A DNA stretch of 64,000 nt, from NCBI GenBank assembly GCA_965232535.1, contig CBDDPW010000018.1:62001-126000 (forward strand), written 5' to 3'. Positions 44,247 through 52,670 of the stretch are shown piece after piece; position 1 is the first letter of the stretch; every line of letters starts with the position of its first letter. The position numbers and the translations under genes were made by a program. This DNA comes from JAJDTR01 sp965232535. Lineage in GTDB: Bacteria; Poribacteria; WGA-4E; JAJDTR01. The notes beneath the pieces are model-generated. The model was given only the letters and a program-made list of their open reading frames with translations, did not search any database and had not been told where the DNA came from.

Positions 44247-44603
44247 GTGCTTAGCGGTAAATTTGACGTTCAGATACGGGAAGAGGATGGTTACGCCGTC
44301 ATTCAAACAGAGGGTTATTTGAATGGTCCCAGAGGTGAGGATCTTGCCGAGACAGCGAAAAACCTCATGCAAAAGGGACATACCAAATTTGTCATCAACC
44401 TCGCCGAGACAAAACTCATCAACAGCATCGGCATATCCATCCTGATTGAAATTATCGAACTGCTCGAAGAGCGCCAGGGTATTCTAAACTTCTGCGGCTT
44501 GACGCCGACAATTGAGCACACATTTAAACTTGTGGCGCTGGCAAGACATGCCGGAATCTTCCCGGACGAAGATTCGGCTATCGCCGCCCTCAACAGCCCA
44601 TAG
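44247..44603 (+). CDS. rsbV: STAS-domain anti-sigma factor antagonist
   Basis: 118 residues. GTG start with GAGGAG upstream. STAS fold: AVIQTEGYLNGPRGEDLAETAKNL, KFVINLAETKLINSIGISILIEIIELL where the serine in NSIGIS is the phosphorylation site expected for the anti-anti-sigma, then GILNFCGLTPTIEHTFKLVAL. It follows the kinase by 36 bp and precedes the phosphatase gene. Confidence 0.9.
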   Translation: MLSGKFDVQIREEDGYAVIQTEGYLNGPRGEDLAETAKNLMQKGHTKFVINLAETKLINSIGISILIEIIELLEERQGILNFCGLTPTIEHTFKLVALARHAGIFPDEDSAIAALNSP

Positions 44604-44611
44604 ATATACCC

Positions 44612-44644
44612 TGAAACCAAGTTTTTTCTTGAAAACTTGGTGTC
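44612..44644 (+). terminator. GAAACCAAG hairpin with T run, possible attenuator
   Basis: GAAACCAAGTTTTTTCTTGA then AAACTTGGTGTCTTTTTTT: the hairpin family of 24675 and 33697, here followed by a real T tract on the plus strand. It sits between the STAS gene and the phosphatase gene, so it may reduce expression of the phosphatase. Confidence 0.6.
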
Positions 44645-44724
44645 TTTTTTTCGCAATTCGGGAACGGGAACCCCGCCCTGAACGTCACTCCACCGACAGA
44701 CCACCCTTGATAAAAGGTTAATTC

Positions 44725-46539
44725 ATGCAAGCCCCTTCCGCCGACGAAACCATACAACGACTGATTTTCGGGCTATCGGAACTTGACGAACTCGGCGAAA
44801 CCATCATCTCCGGACACGGCAACTTCAGCGTTTCGAGCAGAACCTATCTGCGCATGATTCTGGGGACGCTGCAGGTGTCGGGGGGCGCCATCCTGCTGTT
44901 CCACCCGAATGAGAACACGCTTACCATTAAATCGTCCGTAAATGTTGCTGATGAATCGCTGGTCATTCGGGTGCCTCCCGATCAGATCTCGGGGTTCTTG
45001 AATCACCCGTTCATTGACCTGTCCAACCCGCCGGAGGTTCTCCAGCCGTTCTTTGAGCAAATCCATTCCCAGTTGGAGTCGCTTGATGCCCGGTTTTGGT
45101 TCCCGTTACGGATTCGCGACGAATTTCTGGGCGTAATTAGTCTTGGGGGATTCTTTGATGGGCACGAAATAGAGGATTGGAATCGAGAACTCCTCAATGT
45201 ATTCGCTAACCACACCTCTATCGCAATCGCCTATTCCCAACTGATGGTCAGAAGCCGTGCCGAACGGTTTCGGCTCTTCATGCTCTCCGACACCGCGACC
45301 CAAATCTGCAAATCACTGGATACGGAGGCGGTGCAGGAGGAAGTGGTAGCGCATGTGGTCTCGCTGTTGGACGCAAACGCCGCCGGGCTAATGCGAATAA
45401 ATCCTAACACGGAGCGGCTTGAGATGAGATCCCTGTTCAGTCTTGAATCTCATGCCAACACTGAGTTGCGGAACCTGTCGATTCCCCTGAAATCGGACGA
45501 AAATCTGCATCCCGCGCTATCCATGCTCGCCGAAGTCGCAACGCAAGAGGACAAAACGTTGATATACAACGACGAGCAGAATGCCGCGTTGTTTGGTCGC
45601 AAAAATGTTATTGCCGTCCCCATGCGCGGCCGCGAGGAGATACTCGGCGTCTTGATTGTTGCCGATAAAGTGGGTAGGAGAGGCATTACACTTGATTTTA
45701 CCGTCGGGGACAGCACCCTTCTGGAAGCCTTCGCCAACCAAGCGGGGGTCGCCATAGAAAACGCTTTCCTGTATCAAGAAGCGCTAGAGGCGCGTCGATT
45801 GCAGGCGGAAATGGAAGAAGCTGAGAAAATCCAGCGAACTCTGATTCCCGACACGCTGGCGCAGATCCCCGGCTATGAAGCTTTCGGGCTTTATCAACCC
45901 CGCGGCGGCGTCGGAGGTGACTACTACGACTGTATTCCTGAGTCGGACGGCATGTGGGGACTCGCCATCGCCGATGTCTCCGGCAAGGGAATGCAGGCTG
46001 CGCTGCTGATGGCAACCCTGCGAGCCGGGCTGCGATCTGAGGCAACCCGCAAAACCGATTTGCCCGCCATGGCGTTAACCCTCAACTCACTCCTGAATGC
46101 GAGCGGCGACTTCGGCAAATATGCGACCTTCTTTTTTGCCCAGTTGAACGCCGAAACTAATCAACTGACATCCATCAACGCCGGTCACAACGACCCGATG
46201 GTCATTCGTAGCGGCGGTAGTTGCGAGTGGCTGAAAAAAGGCGGCGTAATGCTCGGGATATTCCCTGACGATATGATCACAAACATGCCCCCCTTCGAGC
46301 AGGAGACCACGCAACTCGCCAGCGGAGACAGCATTATTTTCTACACCGACGGCGTCACCGAAACCACGAATATCAACGATGAACTTTATGGCGAAGCCCG
46401 GTTGCAGGATACCGCCGTCCGCCTTCGCAACGAAAGCGCGGAGACAATATGTGGTGCCATATACGATGAGGTCCTCGAATTTCAAGGCGAAGCCGAACAA
46501 TTCGACGACCTTACCCTCATGATCCTCAAGAAAAAATAA
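44725..46539 (+). CDS. rsbU: GAF-GAF-SpoIIE PP2C-type phosphatase (RsbU-like)
   Basis: 604 residues. Two GAF-like sensor domains (about residues 20-190 and 195-350; the second ends LLEAFANQAGVAIENAFLY), a coiled-coil linker (ALEARRLQAEMEEAEKIQRTLIP), and a SpoIIE/PP2C phosphatase domain (385-603). Metal-binding acids are in GGVGGDYYD, IADVSGKGMQAALLMATL and IFYTDGVTET, plus EQFDDLTLMIL near the end. It should dephosphorylate the STAS protein just upstream on sensing a ligand or stress, releasing a sigma factor or other target. Cytoplasmic. Start has no strong ribosome site. Confidence 0.9.
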   Translation: MQAPSADETIQRLIFGLSELDELGETIISGHGNFSVSSRTYLRMILGTLQVSGGAILLFHPNENTLTIKSSVNVADESLVIRVPPDQISGFLNHPFIDLSNPPEVLQPFFEQIHSQLESLDARFWFPLRIRDEFLGVISLGGFFDGHEIEDWNRELLNVFANHTSIAIAYSQLMVRSRAERFRLFMLSDTATQICKSLDTEAVQEEVVAHVVSLLDANAAGLMRINPNTERLEMRSLFSLESHANTELRNLSIPLKSDENLHPALSMLAEVATQEDKTLIYNDEQNAALFGRKNVIAVPMRGREEILGVLIVADKVGRRGITLDFTVGDSTLLEAFANQAGVAIENAFLYQEALEARRLQAEMEEAEKIQRTLIPDTLAQIPGYEAFGLYQPRGGVGGDYYDCIPESDGMWGLAIADVSGKGMQAALLMATLRAGLRSEATRKTDLPAMALTLNSLLNASGDFGKYATFFFAQLNAETNQLTSINAGHNDPMVIRSGGSCEWLKKGGVMLGIFPDDMITNMPPFEQETTQLASGDSIIFYTDGVTETTNINDELYGEARLQDTAVRLRNESAETICGAIYDEVLEFQGEAEQFDDLTLMILKKK

Positions 46540-46585
46540 TGGAGAGCGTTCACACATGGATAGGCTTGTTATATTTTCCGCCGCT

Positions 46586-46801
46586 GTAGGAGCGATCTCC
46601 GAATCGCGACTTCAACTGTTGTGTAGGATACGATCCACCGACTGATAATTACACACGCTTGTCGATTATGACACTCTTCTGTACCACAATCTGTTAGATT
46701 GTGGCAGGCGCAAACTAACAGATTAAGCGAATGGACAATGATCGCGATAGAGAGCCTCTACCAGCCTTTGCTTATTGTAGGAGCGATCTCCGAATCGCGA
46801 C
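46586..46801 (+). repeat. Two GTAGG palindromes, a hairpin and an AAGCGA-type element
   Basis: 46586-46610 and 46777-46801: GTAGGAGCGATCTCCGAATC then GCGAC. 46684-46704: perfect hairpin CCACAATCTGTTAGATTGTG then G. 46720-46760: GATTAAGCGAATGGACAATG, ATCGCGATAGAGAGCC, an AAGCGA-type element with a second, internal GATC. Confidence 0.8.
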
Positions 46802-46849
46802 GAATCATTCTCTCATTTGGGGATGCCTGTGGCAGTACAGCAATCGCCT

Positions 46850-46930
46850 CCCGCACTCCAGCGGAGTGCAATGTCAATAGAAACGAATGACGCTAGTCTA
46901 TGCACTCCAGCGGAGTGCCATGTGAGCTGT
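46850..46930 (+). repeat. Two CACTCCAGCGGAGTG hairpins
   Basis: GCACTCCAGCGGAGTGCAAT then GTCAATAGAAACG at 46853, and GCACTCCAGCGGAGTGCCAT then GTGAGCTGTAG at 46903. Perfect stems; siblings of 40079 and 61340. Confidence 0.8.
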
Positions 46931-46987
46931 AGGGCGCGATCAAACCGTTTCTCCTTCTGGGAGCGATCTCGAGGTCCCGATGTTGCA

Positions 46988-47142
46988 GTAGGGTGGAATC
47001 AAGCGACTGGATAAGGAGTAATCAACTGAGCGAACAGCGAAGGCGATAGAAGTCCCATAGCGATCTTCTGCCCACCATTCCCTATAGGCTAGATGCTTGC
47101 TGGGAATGACATTCTTCTGTACCACAATCTGTTAGATTGTGG
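46988..47142 (+). repeat. Filled GTAGG palindrome and a CCACAATCT hairpin
   Basis: 46988-47080: GTAGGGTGGAATC, AAGCGACTGGATAAGGAG, TAATCAACTGAGCGAACAGC, GAAGGCGATAGAAGTCCC, ATAGCGATC, TTCTGCCCACC, with two nested elements. 47122-47142: second copy of the CCACAATCTGTTAGATTGTG hairpin; flanks (GACATTCTTCTGTA and GCGCAAACTAA) match 46668-46720. Confidence 0.8.
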
Positions 47143-47242
47143 AATGCGCAAACTAATCGTTCGCGCTACCAGCAACCATACATACCATCATCGTTCATTA
47201 AATCACAATTATAATATTTGTACACGACCATAACATCATAAA

Positions 47243-48172
47243 ATGACAACACCGCACACCACCACCCCAGACAAAATCAAACCCTCCTTCTCCGGCCACG
47301 AAACCTTCCCCTTCCGCTACACCTGGCTGAAGAAAGGCGTCGACGCCGTGATGGTCGACCCAACCGTCTTCAGCAACGATCGCGCTACAATTACCCTCGG
47401 TGTCGGGAAGAACATGGTGCGCTCCATCCGCCACTGGTGCACCGCCGCCGGACTCATTCAAGCGAAAGAAGATGATCGGACGCGATTAGAGCCGACCGAC
47501 ATCGGAAAAGCCATCTTTGCCGACGACGGATTCGACCCGTACCTGGAGGACAGCGCCACACTCTGGCTCATCCACGCGCGGCTTGTGTCTAAAGCCAGCA
47601 GAGCGACCACCTGGTACTGGGCGTTCGGGTTTTTCAATCAGAACGAATTCAGAAAGGAGAGATTCACCGCCGATCTGATCGATTGGGCTGAAAAAAACGG
47701 GCGGGATCGAATCTCCGAAAATTCGATTAACCGCGATGTCGATTGCTTTCTTCGCACCTACGTCCCCTCGCGCATGACGAAAGGGGGGATGATGGAGGAT
47801 TCCTTCAACTGCCCGCTCGTGGAATTGGGACTTATCTCCGATTCGTCCGACGGACTCACCTACCAATTCCATCGCGGGGCTAAACCCTCCCTTCCGACCC
47901 CGGTTTTCGCTGCCGTTCTGGCTCGACTTTGGGAGTCCCGCTTTGACGGCAGAAACTCGCTCGCATTGTCGGACATCGCCTATTCACCGGAGAGTCCGGG
48001 ACAAATCTTCAAGTTGGACGAAGATTCAGTCGTCGGTTATCTTGAGGAACTCGAAAATCTCACCGACGGCGCCCTCCGCTACGACGAAACGGCAGGACTA
48101 AAACAGGTTTACCGGGAGAAAGAGGTTGACAAAATTGGATTACTTCGCAACTATTACAGACAATCCTCATGA
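47243..48172 (+). CDS. DUF4007 family protein
   Basis: 309 residues. The N-terminal signature of DUF4007 is present: PSFSGHETFPFRYTWLKKGVDAV, followed by LGVGKNMVRSIRHWC and, later, WLIHARLVSKASRATTWYWAF. As I recall, DUF4007 proteins are commonly encoded next to PAPS-reductase-like (DndC-type) proteins and helicase or nuclease genes in defence islands, which fits the PP-loop gene at 54474 though that lies 6 kb away. Its own activity is unknown. Cytoplasmic, no membrane segment. Poor ribosome site. Confidence 0.85.
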   Translation: MTTPHTTTPDKIKPSFSGHETFPFRYTWLKKGVDAVMVDPTVFSNDRATITLGVGKNMVRSIRHWCTAAGLIQAKEDDRTRLEPTDIGKAIFADDGFDPYLEDSATLWLIHARLVSKASRATTWYWAFGFFNQNEFRKERFTADLIDWAEKNGRDRISENSINRDVDCFLRTYVPSRMTKGGMMEDSFNCPLVELGLISDSSDGLTYQFHRGAKPSLPTPVFAAVLARLWESRFDGRNSLALSDIAYSPESPGQIFKLDEDSVVGYLEELENLTDGALRYDETAGLKQVYREKEVDKIGLLRNYYRQSS

Positions 48173-48177
48173 TAGCT

Positions 48178-48270
48178 GTAGGGTGGAATCAAAGGAACAA
48201 CCAAACGAGTGAACAGCAAGTAGGACAGAGATTCCGTAGTGACTGCGATAGAGTTCCTCTGCACACCCGT
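48178..48270 (+). repeat. Filled GTAGG palindrome
   Basis: GTAGGGTGGAATC, AAAGGAACAACCAAACGAGT, GAACAGCAAGTAGGACAGAG, ATTCCGTAGTGACTGCGATA, GAGTTCC, TCTGCACACCC: two AAGCGA-type elements in the apex of a GGTG/CACC stem. Confidence 0.7.
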
Positions 48271-48430
48271 GGAGGCAAACCCTCGTGGTTGTCCACAAGG
48301 TTTTCGCACCAACGCCAACGAGGCGAAAATGGTGAGCGGTGAAGGGCAATCCCTGTCCTCAGTATAAGACAGGACTTGATGAATACTGATAGATTCGATG
48401 TCATCTTAACCGTGAAACCCTAGGACAGTA

Positions 48431-48769
48431 ATGACAGATGCCCATCCGAGAGAATTACAAATCTACCGTACCCCAAACGGTCGACAACCTTTCACTGAAT
48501 GGTTGACTGCACTGCGAGATCGGAACACACGCCAGAGAATTCAATTTCGACTCTATTATGTTCGTGCAGGTAACTTAGGCGATTACAGATCGGTTGGGGA
48601 CGGTGTTTTTGAACTCCGTTTCCAATTTGGTCCCGGCTATCGAGTCTATTTTGGAGAAGCTGATAATACCATTATCCTATTGCTCTGTGGCGGAGACAAA
48701 TCTTCCCAAGTTAGAGACATTAAACGCGCTAAAGCCTACTGGAATGAATTTAAGAGGTCTAAGAAATGA
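48431..48769 (+). CDS. RelE/HigB-like toxin (addiction module killer protein)
   Basis: 112 residues. Pattern of the addiction-module killer family: ELQIYRTPNGRQPFTEWLTALRD, RLYYVRAGNLGDYRSVGDGVFELRFQFGPGYRVYFGE, IILLLCGGDKSSQVRDIKRAKAYW. RelE-fold toxins of this type cut mRNA at the ribosome. The toxin gene precedes the antitoxin, as in higBA, and overlaps it by four bases (ATGA). Confidence 0.9.
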   Translation: MTDAHPRELQIYRTPNGRQPFTEWLTALRDRNTRQRIQFRLYYVRAGNLGDYRSVGDGVFELRFQFGPGYRVYFGEADNTIILLLCGGDKSSQVRDIKRAKAYWNEFKRSKK

Positions 48770-49212
48770 GAGAAATGAGAGAATATCATGATTATTTGAT
48801 GGAGGAACTTTCCGACAGCGAGGAGTCAATCGCCCATATTCAAATTGCACTGGAAGAATACCAGGACGACGGTGATTCGTTTGTACTTTTGATGGCGCTA
48901 CGAAGCGTTGTCGAGGCTCAAGGAAATTCGTCCGAGTTCATCCGGCGGACACCCATCACCCCACAAAATCTCCTAGAAGGTTTGTCACGCGACGAAATAC
49001 CAAACCTCGACACGTTCGCTGCGATTCTCTGCGGTCTGGGGTGCCGGCTTTCCGTCGTAAACAGCGAAGATGCCCATCTCAATAAAGAAACCGCAGAAAC
49101 GTTGAATCGCGTTGCTTCTAAGGTGCGACAGCCGAATTATCATCTTCTTCGTGCAGACAAGGGGTCAGTTATTTCGGAATCGTTGAGCCAGTTTCCTCAA
49201 GTAGGGGATTAG
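48766..49212 (+). CDS. HigA-like antitoxin (addiction module antidote)
   Basis: 148 residues, ATG overlapping the toxin stop. The antidote helix-turn-helix pattern is present: DGDSFVLLMALRSVVEAQG, TPITPQNLLEGLSRDEIPNLDTFAAILCGLGCRLSVV. The usual family length is about 100; here about 45 extra residues follow (AETLNRVASKVRQPNYHLLR). It should bind the toxin and repress the pair's promoter. Confidence 0.85.
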   Translation: MREMREYHDYLMEELSDSEESIAHIQIALEEYQDDGDSFVLLMALRSVVEAQGNSSEFIRRTPITPQNLLEGLSRDEIPNLDTFAAILCGLGCRLSVVNSEDAHLNKETAETLNRVASKVRQPNYHLLRADKGSVISESLSQFPQVGD

Positions 49213-49364
49213 CCACATTGAATCTAATTGGGCTAACCGATTGTTGTGTGTTGCGAGGCCAATTTTTTCCCTCCTAACATCAATTAACAGAGGACGGTTT
49301 GAGGCAAGGAGTTGTGTTTTAACCGTGTACAGGTTGTTTCGCTAGGAAGCGGGAGGCATGATAA

Positions 49365-49694
49365 ATGAGATTTTTTGTTCCTGCAGTGAAGGATGAGGCA
49401 GACGCGGAGATGGTCTGGGAAGCAACCAAGAAATTTGCGGAAGAAATGTTGGGTTGGGAGATTTCGGAACGCCGAATTTTCAGCATCGTCTATCAGCATC
49501 AAGGCAAGGATTATCACGTAGAAGTTGGCAAACTCGATCCGCGTAATGATGAGTTGGTGATTGCCATTCTAGAATCAACCACCTATCTTGTATGTACACC
49601 GAACCGCGGCGTGGTGAGAGGAATACCAATCCTAGTAGGTCAAAACACGGTAGGGAAAACTATTGATTTCGATAACCAGGAAATGTGTAGCTAA
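49365..49694 (+). CDS. Small protein of unknown function
   Basis: 109 residues, mixed alpha/beta (MVWEATKKFAEEMLG, RIFSIVYQHQGKDYHVEVG, AILESTTYLVCTPNRGVVRGIPILVG). The C-terminal part looks like a short beta barrel. AGGAAGCGGGAGGCATGATAA lies before the ATG with GGGAGG as ribosome site. No family recognised; position behind a toxin-antitoxin pair could hint at a defence-island passenger. Confidence 0.6.
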   Translation: MRFFVPAVKDEADAEMVWEATKKFAEEMLGWEISERRIFSIVYQHQGKDYHVEVGKLDPRNDELVIAILESTTYLVCTPNRGVVRGIPILVGQNTVGKTIDFDNQEMCS

Positions 49695-49809
49695 TTCTGG
49701 TTGCAACCTATAGGAAACGTTGGAGTCCGGGAGAATGTGAACCAAACCCAGTCAATCTCCGCTTGTAGTGGATTAACAATCCCAACCCCGCGCCCGAGCG
49801 AATCAACCC

Positions 49810-50943
49810 TCACGACTCATCCACGTCATCATATTCCGGCATCAGATGTTCCATCGCAACCTCTTCGTTCAGTTCAATCCCCAATCCCGGCTGCTCCGGA
49901 ACTACAAATTCGTTATCTTGGATGAGCGGTGCCTCCGAAATCGCCAAATCCCATCGCCACTCCACCTGATCCGCATGATACGGCAGTTCCATGACGATAA
50001 AATTCCGTACCGCGGCACAAACATGCGCCGTCGCCGTCATCCCGATTGGCGATGTGATATTGTGTGCCGCAAACGGCATATAATACAGATCCGCCAAATC
50101 CGCAATCTTCTTCGCCTCCAGCATCCCGCCCGTCCCCGACACATCAACGTGAAGCATGTCACACGCCTGTGACTGAATCAGATCCCTGAAACCGTCTCGC
50201 CTAAACAAAAACTCGCCGGTACAGATCGGAATGGAAGTCGCGGCGCTTACCTTCGCCATCGCGTCGACGTTGTCGTTCGGCACGGGATCCTCCAAGAACA
50301 TCAAATCGAACGGCTCCAAACATTCGGCAAGCTTAATAGCCGAGTGAACGCTGTATAGACTATGACAGTCGATGCTGATATCGATCTCATCGCCGACCGC
50401 CTCTCGTGCCGCGGCAACCAACGATGTCATTTTATCCAGTTCCGCCGTGCTCAGTTCCCTATTGACCGCATCCTGCCTGAGTTCGTTTGCGGAATTGTCG
50501 ATGTCAAACTTAATCGCTTGGTACCCGTCTTTGACACCTTCCCGCGCCCGCTTCGCCCAACTCTTCGGCGTGTTTCCCTCTCCATGCCCGACATCGGCAT
50601 AGAGTCGAATACGCTCCCGATACTTCCCGCCCAGCAACTGGTAGATCGGCACGCCGAGGCTCTTTCCGAGCACATCCCACAGAGCGGTCTCTATGCCGCC
50701 GATAGCCGACAATCCCATAGCAGATCGGTTTCTCACGGAACCAATCAGTCGATTGTACAGCGGCTCGATATTTCTCGGATCCGCACCAACGAGAGTGTCT
50801 CTGAATTGCAGGACAATGTCGGCGATTCCCGGCCCGGGATGCGCCTCCCCCAACCCCGTCAATCCCTCGTCCGTCTCAAGCCGAACGTAGTTCCACTGTT
50901 TATATCCGCGTAACGTCAGAACCTTCAAATCTGTAATCTTCAC
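49810..50943 (-). CDS. Mandelate racemase family dehydratase (galactonate dehydratase-like)
   Basis: 377 residues from GTG 50943, chosen because AGGAGGAAAG is just upstream. Marks: VKITDLKVLTLRG, ETDEGLTGLGEAHPG, GIETALWDVLGKSLGVPIYQLLGG, the lysine region DGYQAIKFDID, metal ligands Asp (SIDCHSLYSVHSA), Glu (FLEDPVPNDN) and Glu (CTGEFLFRRDGF), then MLHVDVSGTGG and the His in FAAHNITSPIG. Closer to the D-galactonate / gluconate dehydratase branch than the paralogue at 24887. Converts an aldonate to a 2-keto-3-deoxy acid. Confidence 0.9.
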   Translation of the reverse strand: MKITDLKVLTLRGYKQWNYVRLETDEGLTGLGEAHPGPGIADIVLQFRDTLVGADPRNIEPLYNRLIGSVRNRSAMGLSAIGGIETALWDVLGKSLGVPIYQLLGGKYRERIRLYADVGHGEGNTPKSWAKRAREGVKDGYQAIKFDIDNSANELRQDAVNRELSTAELDKMTSLVAAAREAVGDEIDISIDCHSLYSVHSAIKLAECLEPFDLMFLEDPVPNDNVDAMAKVSAATSIPICTGEFLFRRDGFRDLIQSQACDMLHVDVSGTGGMLEAKKIADLADLYYMPFAAHNITSPIGMTATAHVCAAVRNFIVMELPYHADQVEWRWDLAISEAPLIQDNEFVVPEQPGLGIELNEEVAMEHLMPEYDDVDES

Positions 50944-50965
50944 GCCTTTCCTCCTACAAGTAACC

Positions 50966-51110
50966 TTAGAGCCTGATTGAAAAGTACATTGGTAGGGTGC
51001 GCACTGCAATCAAGCGAATGAATAATGAGATCAAATGAGTGAATAGCGAGTGCGATAGAAAATCCTGATAGAGATCCCCCTGTACGGTAGGTGCGGTTTC
51101 CAACCGCACC
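50966..51110 (+). repeat. Filled GTAGG palindrome and TGCGGTTTCC palindrome
   Basis: 50966-50990 is a left context AGAGCCTGATTGAAAAGTAC shared with 60803. 50992-51080: GTAGGGTGCGCACTGC, AATCAAGCGAATGAATAATG, AGATCAAATGAGTGAATAGC, GAGTGCGATAGAAAATCC, TGATAGAGATCC. 51087-51110: GTAGGTGCGGTTTCCAACCG then CACC, empty palindrome. Confidence 0.75.
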
Positions 51111-51281
51111 GGGACCCGCCCCCTCAATCACGGCAAACCCAATCCTTACGGGACGGACGGCGCTGTCAAATGTCAACAGAACCAAGTACACTTCTGCCAA
51201 AAAAGTCCTGTTGATGTTGCCTATGCTGAGGATTCATGATAGCATGTCTCCCCAAGATCATGCAACATATGTAGTGCAGTT

Positions 51282-51333
51282 GTAGGGTGGGCACTGCCCA
51301 CCAGCCTTTGTAGGCGGAGCATCTTGCTCCGCC
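51282..51333 (+). repeat. Two touching GTAGG palindromes
   Basis: GTAGGGTGGGCACTGCCCAC, CAGCCTTT, then GTAGGCGGAGCATCTTGCTC and CGCC. The second GTAGG begins exactly where the CAGCCTTT(G) tail of the first ends, so palindromes can be joined end to end. Confidence 0.85.
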
Positions 51334-51449
51334 GGCTTTACGCAGAAACAAGGTTTCTTTCCCTGTTCCACACAGATATCATTACTCGACCCGTGCAATC
51401 AATACACTGTCATTTTGGAAAAACGGCACAATCCTCCGAGGCATAACCC

Positions 51450-52511
51450 ATGACACAAGAAAACCAAAAATGGCGCGTGGCGATCGCCGGTTGCCACCGC
51501 ATGGTCACGCGAACCCCCGGCAGCCACAACTTCGGAGCCGCCTTCCATGCGGTTCCCGAAGTCCAAGTCGTCGGCGTTTTCGATTACGGCGAGGAGACCC
51601 GCGCCGAGTTTGCAGCCTGCTGGCGAGACGTGTGGGGCGAAGTGTCGACCTTCGACGATTACAAACGCATGCTTGCCGAGACGCGCCCCGACCTCGTATG
51701 CATCGCCACCCGCCAAACCATGCATGCCGATCAGATTGAACTCGCAGTCCAATCCGGCGCCCGCGGAATCCTCTGCGACAAACCCCTCGTCACCAGCCTC
51801 GAAGAACTCGACCGAATCAGCGCCGCCTGCCGAGATGTGCCGCTCCTATTCGCCCTTGATCGACGCTGGTCCGCCCGCTACCGCTCGTTGAAGCGGCAGT
51901 TGGCTGACGGAATCATCGGTCCCGTGTCCAGCGTTACCGCCTACGGGCTGTCGAATCTGATTAACCACGGCTGCCACTGGTACGATACCCTGCTCGCGTT
52001 AGCCGGCGACATCGCGCCCGCCTGGGTGAGCGGATTCGTTGAAGACCTATCCGGCGAGCCGGCGGACTCACGCAAACGGATAGACCCCACCGGCAGAGCC
52101 CAGATCGGATTATCGAACGGCGTCGTCCTCTACATCACCCCCGACGGTGCGCATAAAGGTCCCGGACTGCCCATGAGTTTCGAGGTCGTCGGGGAGAACG
52201 GACGCCTCTTCCTCCTTACTGATGCAGCCGAAAGTTTCGTCTGGCGCGAGAACGATCCCTCGAATACGCACCGATTGGAGCTACCCGGTGAAACCGAGCC
52301 CTGGCCCGCAGGGCGCGCCATGGTAGAGGACCTCATCAACGCCGTAGCGAGCGGTGGGAGAACCTCCTGCGATATAAAAGAGGCATCACCCGCGACAGAA
52401 ATCGGCTTTGCCGTTCACCTCTCGTCAGAAGGAGGTGGTGCGAAAATCGAACTCCCAGCCAAAACCCGCTCCCTCCAAATCAAGTCTTTCGATTGGGGAA
52501 ATGAGCCGTAA
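51450..52511 (+). CDS. Gfo/Idh/MocA family oxidoreductase
   Basis: 353 residues. Rossmann fold start WRVAIAGCHRMVTR (the GxGxxG is replaced by AGCHRM, unusual), VVGVFDYGEETRAEFA, then RPDLVCIATRQTMHADQIELAVQSGARGILCDKPLVTS, which holds the family's (E)KP motif as DKP. The C-terminal domain includes NLINHGCHWYDTLLALAG with the usual His-x-x-Asp. Members oxidise sugars or cyclitols with NAD(P). Cytoplasmic. Confidence 0.9.
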   Translation: MTQENQKWRVAIAGCHRMVTRTPGSHNFGAAFHAVPEVQVVGVFDYGEETRAEFAACWRDVWGEVSTFDDYKRMLAETRPDLVCIATRQTMHADQIELAVQSGARGILCDKPLVTSLEELDRISAACRDVPLLFALDRRWSARYRSLKRQLADGIIGPVSSVTAYGLSNLINHGCHWYDTLLALAGDIAPAWVSGFVEDLSGEPADSRKRIDPTGRAQIGLSNGVVLYITPDGAHKGPGLPMSFEVVGENGRLFLLTDAAESFVWRENDPSNTHRLELPGETEPWPAGRAMVEDLINAVASGGRTSCDIKEASPATEIGFAVHLSSEGGGAKIELPAKTRSLQIKSFDWGNEP

Positions 52512-52537
52512 CGCACAACGATCCATGTGTATGCTGT

Positions 52538-52602
52538 TGTAGGGACAACCCAGCAATCGAACGAATAGTGAGTGCGGTAGGAATCCCCCGTGGTTGTCCG
52601 TT
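52538..52602 (+). repeat. GTAGGGACAACC palindrome filled with an AAGCGA-type element
   Basis: GTAGGGACAACCCAGC, AATCGAACGAATAGTGAGTG, CGGTAGGAATCC, CCCGTGGTTGTCC: the two arms GGACAACC and GGTTGTCC enclose the element. A third stem sequence that hosts the same insert. Confidence 0.85.
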
Positions 52603-52670
52603 GGGCCACCCTCACATTGCCTCTTGAACATTACGGGAAAATCCGATTCCGCCCGCGACCAGAGAAAAAT

